The notes: generated by a model from the letters alone, not told the origin. DNA of 64,000 bases from Devosia marina (GCF_009758415.1 NZ_WQRF01000005.1:62001-126000); one strand, 5' to 3'; positions 46,226-55,382 are shown, counted from the first letter of the stretch. Translations and numbers: made by a program.

Positions 46226-46621
46226 TCAGCACCCTCCCCCTTGCGGGGAGGGTTGGGGAGGGGGGCTCGCGCGATGATTGCCCGAGCGCCGTTCCAATAC
46301 GGCAACGATCGCGTGATAGACGCCCTCCCGATTTGTCAGCACATCATTGTTCGAAAATCGCAGAACCTGAAACCCACGATCCGCTAGATACTGATCTCGC
46401 GTCGCGTCATTGCGTTGCACGACAGGTTGCCCGTGCGTGTCGCCGTCGATCTCAACGACCAGCCCGGCATGGAGACACGCGAAGTCAACAAAATAGGGAC
46501 CAATCTCAACCTGCTTCCGGAAGTGCCAACCATTGGTCCGGAGCCCATAGATGGCCCGCCAGAAGACGCGCTCGGCCATTGTTGGGTTTGCCCGCAGTTT
46601 TCGGCGAAGCTGCTTGCTCAA
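46226..46621 (-). CDS. DUF559 domain protein (Vsr/restriction endonuclease-like fold)
   Basis: Protein of about 131 residues. The DUF559 core is clear: LRANPTMAERVFWRAIYGLRTNGWHFRKQ, IGPYFVDFACLHAGLVVEIDGDTH with the acidic catalytic residues, RDQYLADRGFQVLRFSNNDVL. Function of the family is unknown; the fold suggests a small DNA endonuclease. The last residues, SPPPQPSPQGGG, are encoded by repeat R3, and the proposed TTG start (46621) is next to inverted repeat R4, whose GGAGGGGG would serve as ribosome site. An ATG at 46579 or an upstream start at 46744 are alternatives. Confidence 0.75.
   Translation of the reverse strand: MSKQLRRKLRANPTMAERVFWRAIYGLRTNGWHFRKQVEIGPYFVDFACLHAGLVVEIDGDTHGQPVVQRNDATRDQYLADRGFQVLRFSNNDVLTNREGVYHAIVAVLERRSGNHRASPPPQPSPQGGGC
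46230..46265 (+). repeat. GC-rich palindromic repeat, copy R3 (left inverted arm)
   Basis: CACCCTCCCCCTTGCGGGGA plus tail GGGTTGGGGAGGGGGG. It is almost identical, base for base, to the reverse complement of R4 at 46625-46660. It overlaps the 3' end of the DUF559 gene and lies directly upstream of modA. Confidence 0.8.
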
Positions 46622-46624
46622 CAG

Positions 46625-46660
46625 ACCCCCTCCCCAGCCCTCCCCGCAAGGGGGAGGGTG
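46625..46660 (-). repeat. GC-rich palindromic repeat, copy R4 (right inverted arm)
   Basis: Reverse complement reads CACCCTCCCCCTTGCGGGGA plus GGGCTGGGGAGGGGGT, matching R3 over 36 bases with about two differences. R3 and R4 bracket the DUF559 coding region as terminal inverted repeats about 395 bp apart. Confidence 0.8.
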
Positions 46661-46706
46661 TCGCACTGTGCGTGCCACAATATCATGGCCAATACCGAAG
46701 CAGCAT

Positions 46707-46738
46707 CTCCTCCCTTGACGGGGAAATTGGGAAGGGAC
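46707..46738 (+). repeat. GC-rich palindromic repeat, copy R5 (degenerate)
   Basis: CTCCTCCCTTGACGGGGA followed by AATTGGGAAGGGAC, the same head and tail plan as R3 but decayed. It lies between R4 and the eda gene. Confidence 0.45.
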
Positions 46739-46795
46739 GCCCACACATTCAGACTCGGACGCTCCAACTTGCTCCGATACCGAGCTCTGCCCAAC

Positions 46796-47431
46796 CTACC
46801 CCCCCAGCGCACTCGCTTCCTTGGCCAGCGCCTCGATCCGCGCAAAATCACCGCTCGCCAGCGCATCTGCAGGCATGATCCAGGAGCCCCCTACGCAGAT
46901 CACATTGGGCAGCGCCAGATAAGTCTTCGCCTTGGCCGGATCGATGCCGCCCGTTGGGCAGAAGGTGATATCGGGCAGCGGCGAGGCGAACGCCTTGAGT
47001 ACGGGAGCACCGCCCAGCGCTTCGGCGGGGAAGAATTTGAGGAAGCTGTAGCCGCGCTCGGCTGCCGCCATCGCCTCGGTCGGCGTGCCAATGCCGGGAA
47101 GCAAGGGAATGGCCACATCCTCGGCCGCATCGAGCAGGCGCGGCGAGGCACCGGGCGACACCATGAAACGGCATCCCGCGTCCACCGAACTCTTCATATG
47201 CGCCGCGTTGCGTACCGTGCCCGAGCCGACGATCGCCCCGCTCACCTTCGCCATTTCTTCCATCACCTTGAGCGCATTGGGCGTGCGCAGGGTCACCTCC
47301 AGCACCGGCAATCCGCCGGCGACCAGCGCTTCGGCCAGCGGCCGCGCCTGGGCCACATCATCGAGAATGATCACCGGCACCACCGGAGCAAGCGAAAGGA
47401 TGGAGCGAATGGCGTTGGCGTCCTGCGGCAT
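46796..47431 (-). CDS. eda: 2-keto-3-deoxy-6-phosphogluconate aldolase
   Basis: Class I aldolase of 211 residues. The active-site residues are Glu45 (VLEVTLRTP) and the Schiff-base Lys132 (FLKFFPAE); GSGTV and PTGGID phosphate-binding motifs are present. It splits KDPG to pyruvate and glyceraldehyde 3-phosphate in the Entner-Doudoroff pathway and can also act on related keto-deoxy acids. Start ATG 47431 has GGAG nine bases upstream. Divergent from nadA. Confidence 0.93.
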   Translation of the reverse strand: MPQDANAIRSILSLAPVVPVIILDDVAQARPLAEALVAGGLPVLEVTLRTPNALKVMEEMAKVSGAIVGSGTVRNAAHMKSSVDAGCRFMVSPGASPRLLDAAEDVAIPLLPGIGTPTEAMAAAERGYSFLKFFPAEALGGAPVLKAFASPLPDITFCPTGGIDPAKAKTYLALPNVICVGGSWIMPADALASGDFARIEALAKEASALGG

Positions 47432-47580
47432 GGCTTTGATCTCCCGGTGCACTAAAGCTGGTCTGAGGGTTAGGCGGATGGCGAATTTCTCGCAAGACGA
47501 TTCATTGAAATGAAAGTCAAAAATACCTAGGTTCCGCCACGCGCTGTGAGGCGCACACATTTATCGGGCCTTCAAGCAGC

Positions 47581-47599
47581 AAAAGTGACGCCCACTTTT
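47581..47599. promoter_or_regulatory. inverted repeat upstream of nadA, possible operator
   Basis: Perfect 7-bp arms AAAAGTG and CACTTTT separated by five bases, 34 bp before the nadA start. A dyad in this place would suit a nicotinate-responsive repressor such as NadQ of alphaproteobacteria; the match to a known NadQ site was not tested. Confidence 0.45.
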
Positions 47600-47633
47600 C
47601 CTGAAAGCCGGAAGATGCGACGGGAGGCCCATC

Positions 47634-48701
47634 ATGGTGCAGACGATCAATGCGGTGACACCGCTCACCGAGGCCCGCGCCATTCTGGCCGACAGCTTTG
47701 ACCTGAAATATTCCAAGGCGGTCGAGCGCGCCACCGACAGGATCTTCGATCGGGTCAAGGACAAGATCCCCGAGATCGAGTGGCCCTTTTATGCGCCGCT
47801 GATCTTCCAGATCAATCGGCTCAAAAAGGAAAAAGACGCGGTCATTCTGGCCCATAATTACCAGACGCCGCAGATCTATCACGGCGTGGCCGATGTGGTG
47901 GGCGACAGCCTGCAACTGGCCGTGGAGGCCACCAAGGTCACCCAGTCGGTCATCGTGCAATGCGGCGTGCACTTCATGGCCGAGACTTCAAAACTGCTGA
48001 ACCCCGAAAAGACGGTGCTGATCCCCGATAGCCGGGCCGGCTGCTCGCTTTCGGAAAGCATCACCGCCGAGGATGTCGTGGCCATGCGCGAACAATATCC
48101 CGGCGCCCCGGTCGTGACCTATGTGAACACATCGGCCGCCGTCAAAGCCGTCACCGACGTGTGCTGCACCTCCTCCAACGCGCTCGACATCGTCAATCGC
48201 GTCGAAGGCGACACGGTCATCATGATCCCCGATCAATATCTGGCCGCCAACACCGCCAAGAAGACGAAAAAGAAGATCATCACCTGGGCCGGCGCCTGCG
48301 AGGTCCACGAGACCTTCACCGCCGAAGACATTTCCGAGCTCCGCCACGCCTATCCCACGGCCAAGATCATTGCCCATCCCGAATGCCCGCCCGAGGTGAT
48401 CGACGCGGTCGATTTTGCCGGCTCTACCGCCGCCATGATCGACTGGGTCAAGACCACCAAGCCGCCTCGCGTGGTCATGGTCACCGAATGCTCCATGTCC
48501 GACAACGTGGCCAGCGAAACCACCGGCGTCGACTTCCTGCGCGGCTGCAATATCTGCCCGCACATGAAGCGCATCAATCTCGAAAACGTGCTCTGGTCGC
48601 TACACACCGGCACGGAGGAAGTCACCATCCCAGAGGAGATCATCGCCCCGGCCCGGCTGGCCGTCGAACGGATGATCGAGCTGAGCCGCAAGGGCGACTA
48701 G
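47634..48701 (+). CDS. nadA: quinolinate synthase
   Basis: Protein of 355 residues that condenses iminoaspartate with dihydroxyacetone phosphate to quinolinate. Three cysteines ligate the 4Fe-4S cluster: Cys110 ([12 protein letters not shown]), the one in [12 protein letters not shown] and one in [20 protein letters not shown] and [10 protein letters not shown] are typical N-terminal motifs. SD GGGAGG is well placed. It works with NadB at 30848. Confidence 0.96.
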   Translation: MVQTINAVTPLTEARAILADSFDLKYSKAVERATDRIFDRVKDKIPEIEWPFYAPLIFQINRLKKEKDAVILAHNYQTPQIYHGVADVVGDSLQLAVEATKVTQSVIVQCGVHFMAETSKLLNPEKTVLIPDSRAGCSLSESITAEDVVAMREQYPGAPVVTYVNTSAAVKAVTDVCCTSSNALDIVNRVEGDTVIMIPDQYLAANTAKKTKKKIITWAGACEVHETFTAEDISELRHAYPTAKIIAHPECPPEVIDAVDFAGSTAAMIDWVKTTKPPRVVMVTECSMSDNVASETTGVDFLRGCNICPHMKRINLENVLWSLHTGTEEVTIPEEIIAPARLAVERMIELSRKGD

Positions 48702-49093
48702 GGCCGCTTGGCGATCAGATCGATCTCCACCAGCGCCCCCACGGCCAGCGCTGTGACCCCGATGGTCGTCCGCGCGGGCAGTTTTCCTGGTTCAAAGAAT
48801 GTCGGCCACAGCGCGTTAAGCGCTGCATAGTCCCGCTCGAACTGGGTGAGATAGATCCGGGCCATGGTCACATGCTCGAGCCCCAGCCCGATCCCATCGA
48901 GCACGATCTTCAAATTGTCCATCACCCGCGCCGTCTGGGCCTCGATACCCTCTGGCAGGGGCGCATCAGGCGCCGCCGGGTCGGTTGGCATCTGCCCGGT
49001 GATAAAGACAAAGCCATCGGTTTCGACCGCATGGCTGAACGGCGCAACGGGGCGGGGGCCGGCGGAAATCATGTGATAGAGCAGTTCACTCAT
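48698..49093 (-). CDS. ridA: RidA family protein (reactive intermediate deaminase-like)
   Basis: Protein of 131 residues of the YjgF/RidA fold. Conserved parts are [42 protein letters not shown] and the catalytic-arginine region LPARTTIGV. RidA proteins hydrolyse reactive enamine/imine intermediates from PLP enzymes such as serine dehydratases; subgroup assignment is uncertain. Start ATG 49093 has AGAAGG upstream. CTAG at 48698-48701 is shared with the nadA stop. Confidence 0.88.
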   Translation of the reverse strand: MSELLYHMISAGPRPVAPFSHAVETDGFVFITGQMPTDPAAPDAPLPEGIEAQTARVMDNLKIVLDGIGLGLEHVTMARIYLTQFERDYAALNALWPTFFEPGKLPARTTIGVTALAVGALVEIDLIAKRP

Positions 49094-49210
49094 GGGCAGC
49101 GTAACCTTCTGCGGATCAGACCCGCAAACGAGCCTGTGCCATGGCCTCCTGTCAACCACCCGTGAGCAGGCTTGCCCCGGCCCGTTGAACCGGTCAGACT
49201 TGTTCTTGCC

Positions 49211-49777
49211 ATGAGCATACACCGACTGGTTTTTGCTGCACTGCTGCTGGCCCCGGCGCCTATCACCCCCGGCCTGGCCCAGCCCTATGGCCAAAGCCAG
49301 GCACAGTCCGCCCAGCTGGATAGGCTCTTCTCCCAGCTCTCCGCCTCAACCGACGCACAAGCCGCCCGCACCATAGCCAACGATATCTGGCAGATTTGGA
49401 TTCATCCCGATGATCCAGTGCTCGACGCGCGGGTGTCCGAAATCATGACGGCGGGGGGCTTTGCCGGGCCGGCCAGCCAGCTTCCCCTGATTGATGCGCT
49501 GGTTGCCGACTATCCCGACTATGCCGAGGGCTGGAACCTGCGCGCGACAGCACACTTTCTCAATGGCGCCTATGAGAAGTCGCTGTCCGATATTGCCGAG
49601 ACGCTCAAGCGCGAACCGCGCCATTTTGGCGCCCTTTCCGGCCGTGCCCTGATCTATCAAGCCCAGGGAAAGCGCGAGCTGGCCCTTGAAGCGATCACGC
49701 AGGCGCTCGATATCCATCCTTTCCTCGCAGAACGCGCCTTGTTTCCCGAACTGGGCCCGCCCCCCATTCGCAGCTGA
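49211..49777 (+). CDS. exported TPR-repeat protein
   Basis: Protein of 188 residues with a signal peptide (about 1-26, LVFAALLLAPAPITPGLAQ) and at least two tetratricopeptide repeats near 85-160 (YAEGWNLRATAHFLNGAYEKSLSDI and FGALSGRALIYQAQGKRELAL). Probably a periplasmic scaffold; no partner can be named. Confidence 0.82.
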   Translation: MSIHRLVFAALLLAPAPITPGLAQPYGQSQAQSAQLDRLFSQLSASTDAQAARTIANDIWQIWIHPDDPVLDARVSEIMTAGGFAGPASQLPLIDALVADYPDYAEGWNLRATAHFLNGAYEKSLSDIAETLKREPRHFGALSGRALIYQAQGKRELALEAITQALDIHPFLAERALFPELGPPPIRS

Positions 49778-49800
49778 ACCCGAATAGGACAGACGACACC

Positions 49801-50097
49801 ATGAGTGATGGCGACCACACCATTCATCACGAGCAGGGCCCGACGCGCGGTCGTTATTTCATACGCCTCGCCCCCGGCGCCGAAGCGGAAATGACCTATA
49901 GCAAGACCGGCGACGGACCGATGATCATCGATCACACCGGCGTGCCACCCGATTTCGAAGGACGCGGCATCGCATTGCAACTGGTCAAGGCCTCGATCGC
50001 CGATGCCCGCGAGCAGGGCTTCAAGATCACCCCCGTGTGCTCCTATGTGGTGGCGCAGTTCCGCCGTCACCCAGAATGGCGGGATTTGCTGGCTTAG
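49801..50097 (+). CDS. GNAT-fold N-acetyltransferase (COG2388/YidJ type)
   Basis: Protein of 98 residues, the short GNAT-like form. The acetyl-CoA-binding motif is FEGRGIALQLVKASI (52-66), followed by KITPVCSYVVAQFRRHPEW, conserved in this subgroup. Substrate unknown. It follows the TPR gene by 23 bp and may share its transcript. Its TAG overlaps the stop of the next gene. Confidence 0.87.
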   Translation: MSDGDHTIHHEQGPTRGRYFIRLAPGAEAEMTYSKTGDGPMIIDHTGVPPDFEGRGIALQLVKASIADAREQGFKITPVCSYVVAQFRRHPEWRDLLA

Positions 50098-51146
50098 TAG
50101 CCGAAGCGGTATCGATCGGCCGTATCCGCCAGGATGGGCGCCAGCGCTTCCCAACTCACCCGGGCGGTTGGAGCACCATAGGCATAGGCCGAGATTTCAT
50201 AGGGCTGAAACTGCACCACCAGACCATAGGGGTCGGACAGCGCCCACCGATCCGGATCGGTAACCACCTCGACCAGATCATCAGGACTGTCGAGCCAGAG
50301 CGCATCACCATGCTCGGCCTTGGCGGCCGTGAGGACCATGTCGAGCAGCTTTTTCTTCCACCCCTTGCCGGCAAAGACATCCTTGGCCTCCAGCCAGCGC
50401 GTCTCGTCTTTCACAAAATGCCGGTAAGTGATGGTATAATTGCCATGTGCGGCGCCATGCCCGTACCAATAGGTATTCACCTCCAGCGACAGGCGATTGC
50501 CAGATACATCCTTGAGCGTGATGGTATTGGTTGAATCGCTGGAGCTGTCGTTCTCGACGCTTTCGGGACCGCCCTCTTCGCCGAACCCGCCAGAGATGGA
50601 CTGCCCTTCCGCCGTCACCAGGGCGTTGAATTCTCTTGCGAACCCTGCCTCATCATCGATCTGCACCACGGCCAGTTCGTGTTGCGCCACTGGCCAGTTG
50701 GAATCAGGATTCTCCGCCTCATAGGGGTCGGGCAACGCAGTGTAGCGGGCGTCAGGATAGACCCGCATTCCGTCGATCATCCGGCTCGTCTCAAGCACGC
50801 GGCTGCGGCTGTTGAACAGATCGTTGAGACAATAAAGCCCGCGTTCGTCATATGCGCCGCTGGTCAGCGCTTCGGCATTGCGCGTACAGGCGCGCCGCGC
50901 ATAATCCAGCCAATCCCGCTGGCTGGCGCGCAATTGGCTCAGCGCCTGCTCGGACAAGCCGCCGCTGGCGGTGGCATAGGTCTTGGCCAGTCGTTCATCG
51001 GCCAGCGACAGGTCCGGATCGGCGCAGATCGCCTCTTCGAATGGGGTTGCGGCCTTGGCGCAATCAAAGCTGGCAGCACTTGCCGCGCCCGGCCCGGCAA
51101 TCAGTCCCAACGCGACGGCGAGAAGCGGAGAAAGGATGCGGTTCAT
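50094..51146 (-). CDS. exported LprI-like/DUF3298 protein
   Basis: Protein of 350 residues with a signal peptide (about 1-24). The first part (25-115) has the LprI/lysozyme-inhibitor-like pattern FDCAKAATPFEEAICADPDLSLADERL with cysteines spaced for disulfides and LRASQRDWLDYARRAC. The second part resembles DUF3298/RsiV-type domains (LEVNTYWYGHGAAHGNYT; VVQFQPYEISAYAYG). These domains are found in periplasmic proteins of Gram-negative bacteria; lysozyme inhibition is possible but unproven. Confidence 0.85.
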   Translation of the reverse strand: MNRILSPLLAVALGLIAGPGAASAASFDCAKAATPFEEAICADPDLSLADERLAKTYATASGGLSEQALSQLRASQRDWLDYARRACTRNAEALTSGAYDERGLYCLNDLFNSRSRVLETSRMIDGMRVYPDARYTALPDPYEAENPDSNWPVAQHELAVVQIDDEAGFAREFNALVTAEGQSISGGFGEEGGPESVENDSSSDSTNTITLKDVSGNRLSLEVNTYWYGHGAAHGNYTITYRHFVKDETRWLEAKDVFAGKGWKKKLLDMVLTAAKAEHGDALWLDSPDDLVEVVTDPDRWALSDPYGLVVQFQPYEISAYAYGAPTARVSWEALAPILADTADRYRFGY

Positions 51147-51197
51147 ATCTGCTCCTGGGATGCGGCAGGCTGACGATATCGTCAGATTTGCCGCACG

Positions 51198-52955
51198 TCA
51201 CCCTCGTGCACTGTGCGGCGGCTGCATCAACTCGGCGTCGAACACCACGACCATGTTGCGGCCGCGCGCCTTGGCCATGTAGAGCGCGGTGTCTGCCATG
51301 TCGGTGGCAATCTCCAGGCCGTCTCCGGCCTCCGCCAGACAGGCGCCGGCACTGACTGAAACAGCAATGTCCCGCGCCTCCTCGATGCGCACGGGATTTT
51401 CATCAATGGCCAGCATCACCGCATGGGCCATGCTGCGCAGCCGTTCCGGATCGCATTCGGGCAACAGCACGATGAACTCGTCGCCGCCCCAGCGCGCGCA
51501 ACTGTCCTTCGGCCCGAGCGCGCCGGCAATGCGCCGCGCAACTTCGCACACCACTGTATCGCCGGCCGCATGGCCATAGGTGTCATTGGTCGCCTTGAAG
51601 CGGTCGATATCAACCAGCAACAGGCCATAGGCGCCCGATCGGCTGGCATCGGCATGAGCCGCCTGGAAACCGCGCCGGTTGAGAATGCCGGTTTGTCCGT
51701 CCTTGAACGCCAATTGCTCCAGCTCACGGGTCCGCTCGCGCACCCGCGCCTCCAGAAGCCGCGTATTGTCGTCAACCGCGGCCGCCATTTCGGTAAAGCT
51801 GGCGGCCAGCCGCCCGATCTCGTCCTGCGCGCCCGTGCCCATGCTGAGCGCCGGCCCGTAATCGCCGCCCCGGGCGCTGCGGACAACGCCTTCAAGTGCC
51901 TTGACCCGGTCGAGGACAGCCCGCTTGAACACGAACATCGCCAGCCCCGTCACCAGCGCCATTACTGCAACCAGCAACAACCCGATGGGCAGGAACAATC
52001 GCCGGTCGATGATGGCGTCGAGGTCCATCAGCGTCACATTGTACCAGCCGAGCTTGTCAAGATACCCCACACCCACCAGCGTCTGCTTGCCATCAATGGT
52101 GACAAAGGCGGACTGCGCCAACGCCGCCTCGCCGGTGACGCTTTCAAACAGGCGCTGCAGCACCGCCTTGTCTTCCGGCCCGTCGACGAGGGAATAAACG
52201 CTGCGCTTGTCACTCATTTCCGCGGAGAGGCTGGCAAGGCTCACCAGATTTTCGTCGCGATGGGCCTGCACCTGGCCCCGCCGGTCGACAAACATGGAGA
52301 GCACGCCGCGCTGGGGCACGTTGACCACTTCCTGGATGAAGTCAGTCAGGTCGATGCCGGTGCCGAGCACGCCGAGCACCCTTTGCCCCTCGCGGATGAC
52401 GCAGTTCATCCAGACCTTGGTGACGCGCAGATTGGCGTCATTGTCGACATTCAGGTGGCAGCCCTCACCCAGCGCCTTGGTGGCGAAATACCAGGCGTCG
52501 CGCGGGTTCTGGGGGTCGACGGCATAGCGCAACTGATCCCCGGCATAGGCATTGGCCGCGTCGTTGAAGTAGTAATTGCCCGAGGTGTCGATGGTGAAGA
52601 AATAGGAGTGGTCGGCAAAATTCTGGCGGAAATGCTCCAGCTCGGCGATGCCGCGCCGCGCCAGCACCGGATTGTCCTCATCCAGCGCCCAGTCGCGAAT
52701 GGCCTGGCTGCCCGCCAGCGTTTCGGCCAGAGACACTTCACGCACCAGCGCCCCCAGACCCCGATGGCGGTCATAAAGCACCTGCTTTTCGGCAAACAGC
52801 GTGCCGAGCTGGATGACCGTCGAATTGATCACCCAGTTGAAGGCAAAATAGGCCGGCACAGCCACTGCGCCAAAGCCCAGAGCCAGGAAAATCAGAACCC
52901 TCAGCGAGAGAGTATCGGCTATGCGACGCCCAAAGTTGAAAATGGCCGCCCTCAT
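51198..52955 (-). CDS. membrane diguanylate cyclase (Cache sensor, HAMP, GGDEF)
   Basis: Protein of about 585 residues: an N-terminal membrane helix (about 13-35), a long periplasmic Cache-type sensor domain, a second membrane helix (about 300-325, LFLPIGLLLVAVMALVTGLAM), a HAMP-like segment, a short coiled coil and a C-terminal GGDEF domain with the intact active site GGDEF (490-494) inside RWGGDEFIVLLPE. It should make cyclic di-GMP in response to an external ligand. No RxxD inhibitory site was located with confidence. ATG 52955 is chosen; a TTG nine codons upstream is the alternative. Confidence 0.92.
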   Translation of the reverse strand: MRAAIFNFGRRIADTLSLRVLIFLALGFGAVAVPAYFAFNWVINSTVIQLGTLFAEKQVLYDRHRGLGALVREVSLAETLAGSQAIRDWALDEDNPVLARRGIAELEHFRQNFADHSYFFTIDTSGNYYFNDAANAYAGDQLRYAVDPQNPRDAWYFATKALGEGCHLNVDNDANLRVTKVWMNCVIREGQRVLGVLGTGIDLTDFIQEVVNVPQRGVLSMFVDRRGQVQAHRDENLVSLASLSAEMSDKRSVYSLVDGPEDKAVLQRLFESVTGEAALAQSAFVTIDGKQTLVGVGYLDKLGWYNVTLMDLDAIIDRRLFLPIGLLLVAVMALVTGLAMFVFKRAVLDRVKALEGVVRSARGGDYGPALSMGTGAQDEIGRLAASFTEMAAAVDDNTRLLEARVRERTRELEQLAFKDGQTGILNRRGFQAAHADASRSGAYGLLLVDIDRFKATNDTYGHAAGDTVVCEVARRIAGALGPKDSCARWGGDEFIVLLPECDPERLRSMAHAVMLAIDENPVRIEEARDIAVSVSAGACLAEAGDGLEIATDMADTALYMAKARGRNMVVVFDAELMQPPHSARG

Positions 52956-53037
52956 CCGGCTATTGACACCAACTGGCGTCAACCTGCCCGCAAACGCCTC
53001 AAAAAGCTGTTAACGCTTTGGCAAGTCTGCGCGCAAT

Positions 53038-53625
53038 TTAGAGGAAAGCTTGGATCGCCGCCAATTCGTCCTGCCGCAGTTCGTGCCCGCCCTCGTGCCA
53101 GGCCAGTTGGGTCTCGGCGCCATTGGCGGAGAAGTAGTCGGCCAGCACCTGGGTCGCGCTGGCCGGGGCGATGGGATCGCGTCGCCCGGCCGTGATCAGC
53201 ACCCGCCGGCCCGAAAAATCCGCCGCCGGTGGAGCGAAGGGGATCAGCGGATGCATCAGCACTGCCTGGTCGAACAGGTCGGGACTGGCAAATTGCATGG
53301 ACGCCAGGATATTGGCGCCGTTCGAATAGCCCAGCCCGATCACCCGTGAGGCCGAGCCGGCCTGTTCCCGCACGAATTCCGTCATCGCCCTGGTGCGCTG
53401 GGCCAGATCGTCCATGTCATAGACGCCCTCCCCGGTGCGCCGGAAGTAGCGCAGCGCGCCCTGTTCGCTGACATCGCCGCGCGGCGCGACACGTCTGACG
53501 CCAGGTAGCAATTGACCCGCCAGTTCAAAGAACTGGTTTTCGTCGCCACCCGTACCGTGAAACAGAAAGATCACCGGCGCGGTGGCATCGGCGGCAGGAT
53601 CGGCGCGGAACTGATAGCTGGACAT
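53038..53625 (-). CDS. alpha/beta hydrolase (phospholipase/carboxylesterase type)
   Basis: Protein of 195 residues. The oxyanion region is FLFHGTGGDENQFF (about 19-32), the nucleophile is in GLGYSNGANI, the acid is in TAGRRDPI and the histidine in HEGGHELRQDE. This matches the YpfH/phospholipase-carboxylesterase group of small cytosolic esterases. ATG 53625 is chosen since GGAG lies eight bases upstream; the longer open frame to 54045 runs antisense into sdaA. Confidence 0.9.
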   Translation of the reverse strand: MSSYQFRADPAADATAPVIFLFHGTGGDENQFFELAGQLLPGVRRVAPRGDVSEQGALRYFRRTGEGVYDMDDLAQRTRAMTEFVREQAGSASRVIGLGYSNGANILASMQFASPDLFDQAVLMHPLIPFAPPAADFSGRRVLITAGRRDPIAPASATQVLADYFSANGAETQLAWHEGGHELRQDELAAIQAFL

Positions 53626-53767
53626 GGCAGAACTCCTTTGCCTCCCGATATTGAAGCTTTCGGCCTGAAGGGCAATGCACCGGCCGGACCACGCACTGTT
53701 GAGCAATGCGAAACAATCGCGCCGCTGCTCCCGATTGCGCGCCGCCCAGATCGGGCTATGATGGGCC

Positions 53768-55162
53768 ATGTTCCTGTCCGTCTTTGACGTCTTCAAGATC
53801 GGTATCGGCCCGTCCAGCTCCCACACCATGGGACCTATGACGGCTGCGCGCCGTTTCCTTGACGATCTTGCCGCGGGCAACTGGCCGCGCGCCGCGCGCG
53901 CCCGTCCCGCCGCCATCACCGCAAGTCTGCATGGCTCGCTCGCCTTTACCGGCATCGGCCATGGCAGCGACCGCGCCGTTATTCTTGGCCTGGCCGGAGA
54001 GGACCCGCGCACGGTCGACCCCGACGCCATGGACCACATCATCACCGAAATCCGCGAAACCGGCCGCGTGAGCCCGCCGGGCCACCCCGCCTATCGCTTC
54101 CGCCCGGCGGTCGATCTCGTCTTCGACAAGCAGACGCCATTGCCGGGCCATCCGAACGGCCTGCAGTTCAGCGCCTTTGACAGCGATGGCCAGCGCCTTT
54201 TGCGTCGGGTGTATTATTCCATTGGCGGCGGCTTTGTGGTGACGGCCGAAGAACTGGACGCCGTGCGCAGCGCCTCTCCCGCCGAGGCAGACGTGCCATG
54301 GCCCTTCGCTGATGCACGCGAAATGCTCGACATGGCCAAACGTTCGGGCCTGTCCATTGCCGCCATGAAACGCGCCAACGAGGAAGCCCGCCTCTCCCGT
54401 TCACGCCTCGACCGCCAGCTCGACGAAATCTGGCAGACCATGTCGGGCTGTATCGACCGCGGCCTCGACCAGCGCGGCGAATTGCCCGGCGGACTCAAGG
54501 TCAAGCGCCGCGCCGCCGCCATATACGACACCTTGCAGCAAAAATGGCAGCGCAACGAAATCGACCCGCTGGCCGCCAATGACTGGCTCAGCGTCTTTGC
54601 CATGGCGGTCAATGAGGAAAACGCCGCCGGGGGCCGTGTCGTCACCGCGCCCACTAATGGCGCTGCCGGCGTCATCCCGGCGGTCATGCGCTATGCGATC
54701 CAGTTCAACGCCGGCACCGGCGACACGGCCATTCGCGACTTCCTGCTCACCGCCGCCGCCATTGGCGGCATCATCAAGCATCGCGCCTCGATTTCAGGCG
54801 CCGAGGTTGGCTGTCAGGGTGAAGTCGGCTCCGCGTCCGCCATGGCCGCCGCGGGCCTCTGCGCCATTCTGGGTGGCACGCCCGAGCAGGTGGAAAACGC
54901 CGCTGAAATCGCACTCGAGCACCATCTGGGCATGACCTGCGATCCGGTCGGCGGGCTGGTGCAGATCCCCTGCATCGAGCGCAACGCCTTTGGCGCCGTC
55001 AAGGCCGTCACGGCCGCCTCCCTGGCTCTGAAGGGTGACGGCACCCACGCCGTGCCGCTCGACGCCTGCGTCGAAACCATGCGCCAGACCGGTCAGGACA
55101 TGAACGAGAAATACAAGGAAACCAGTCTTGGCGGCCTGGCCGTCAACGTCGTGGCGTGCTGA
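53768..55162 (+). CDS. sdaA: L-serine ammonia-lyase (iron-sulfur type)
   Basis: Protein of 464 residues with fused beta and alpha domains, as in SdaA/TdcG. The N-terminal motif is FKIGIGPSSSHTMGPM. The cluster cysteines lie in GAEVGCQGEVGSA and in MTCDPVGGLVQIPCIERN. It converts L-serine to pyruvate and ammonia. Single gene, divergent from the esterase. No repeat or island mark reaches into it, but decayed DNA begins directly after its stop. Confidence 0.95.
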   Translation: MFLSVFDVFKIGIGPSSSHTMGPMTAARRFLDDLAAGNWPRAARARPAAITASLHGSLAFTGIGHGSDRAVILGLAGEDPRTVDPDAMDHIITEIRETGRVSPPGHPAYRFRPAVDLVFDKQTPLPGHPNGLQFSAFDSDGQRLLRRVYYSIGGGFVVTAEELDAVRSASPAEADVPWPFADAREMLDMAKRSGLSIAAMKRANEEARLSRSRLDRQLDEIWQTMSGCIDRGLDQRGELPGGLKVKRRAAAIYDTLQQKWQRNEIDPLAANDWLSVFAMAVNEENAAGGRVVTAPTNGAAGVIPAVMRYAIQFNAGTGDTAIRDFLLTAAAIGGIIKHRASISGAEVGCQGEVGSASAMAAAGLCAILGGTPEQVENAAEIALEHHLGMTCDPVGGLVQIPCIERNAFGAVKAVTAASLALKGDGTHAVPLDACVETMRQTGQDMNEKYKETSLGGLAVNVVAC

Positions 55163-55167
55163 CGCCC

Positions 55168-55382
55168 GGTTCCGATACTGCACATCGACTACTGCATGCC
55201 CTCGGTCGCCCGCGACGCGGAGGCGCATATCCTGTGTCCCGCCGCTTTTCCTCGTCGCCGAAGAGCATGTCGCGATAGCCGAGCTTTAAGCCTCAAGCAC
55301 TGCACGGCACACGGCCGGCATTTACAGCGCCGGCAATCTCCACGCCTGCCCCGAGCAGTGCATCGAGCAGCGACGGGCGCGC
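55168..55382 (-). pseudogene. decayed 3' fragment of a vanB-like reductase gene
   Basis: This stretch is a degenerate copy of the 3' end of the intact vanB-type gene at 56672: blocks such as CATCCTGTGTCCCGC, CTGCACGGC and GTGCATCGAG align in order with that gene. Read on the minus strand, residues follow GHRICASASRATEG against GHKMCACVSRLTEG in the intact protein. One cysteine of the CAC motif is Ser and an in-frame TAG follows a few codons on; further substitutions and length changes lie in the ferredoxin domain. It is non-functional and marks an old duplication or replacement. Confidence 0.75.

Noticed and set aside
46213-46305. Extended N-terminus of modA from ATG 46305
   Set aside because: It would translate the palindromic repeat R3 into PNPPRKGEG in front of the signal peptide, a known annotation artefact of such repeats.
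53626-54045. 140-codon N-terminal extension of the esterase at 53038-53625
   Set aside because: The extension is antisense to sdaA and lacks similarity to esterases; a good ribosome site precedes ATG 53625.
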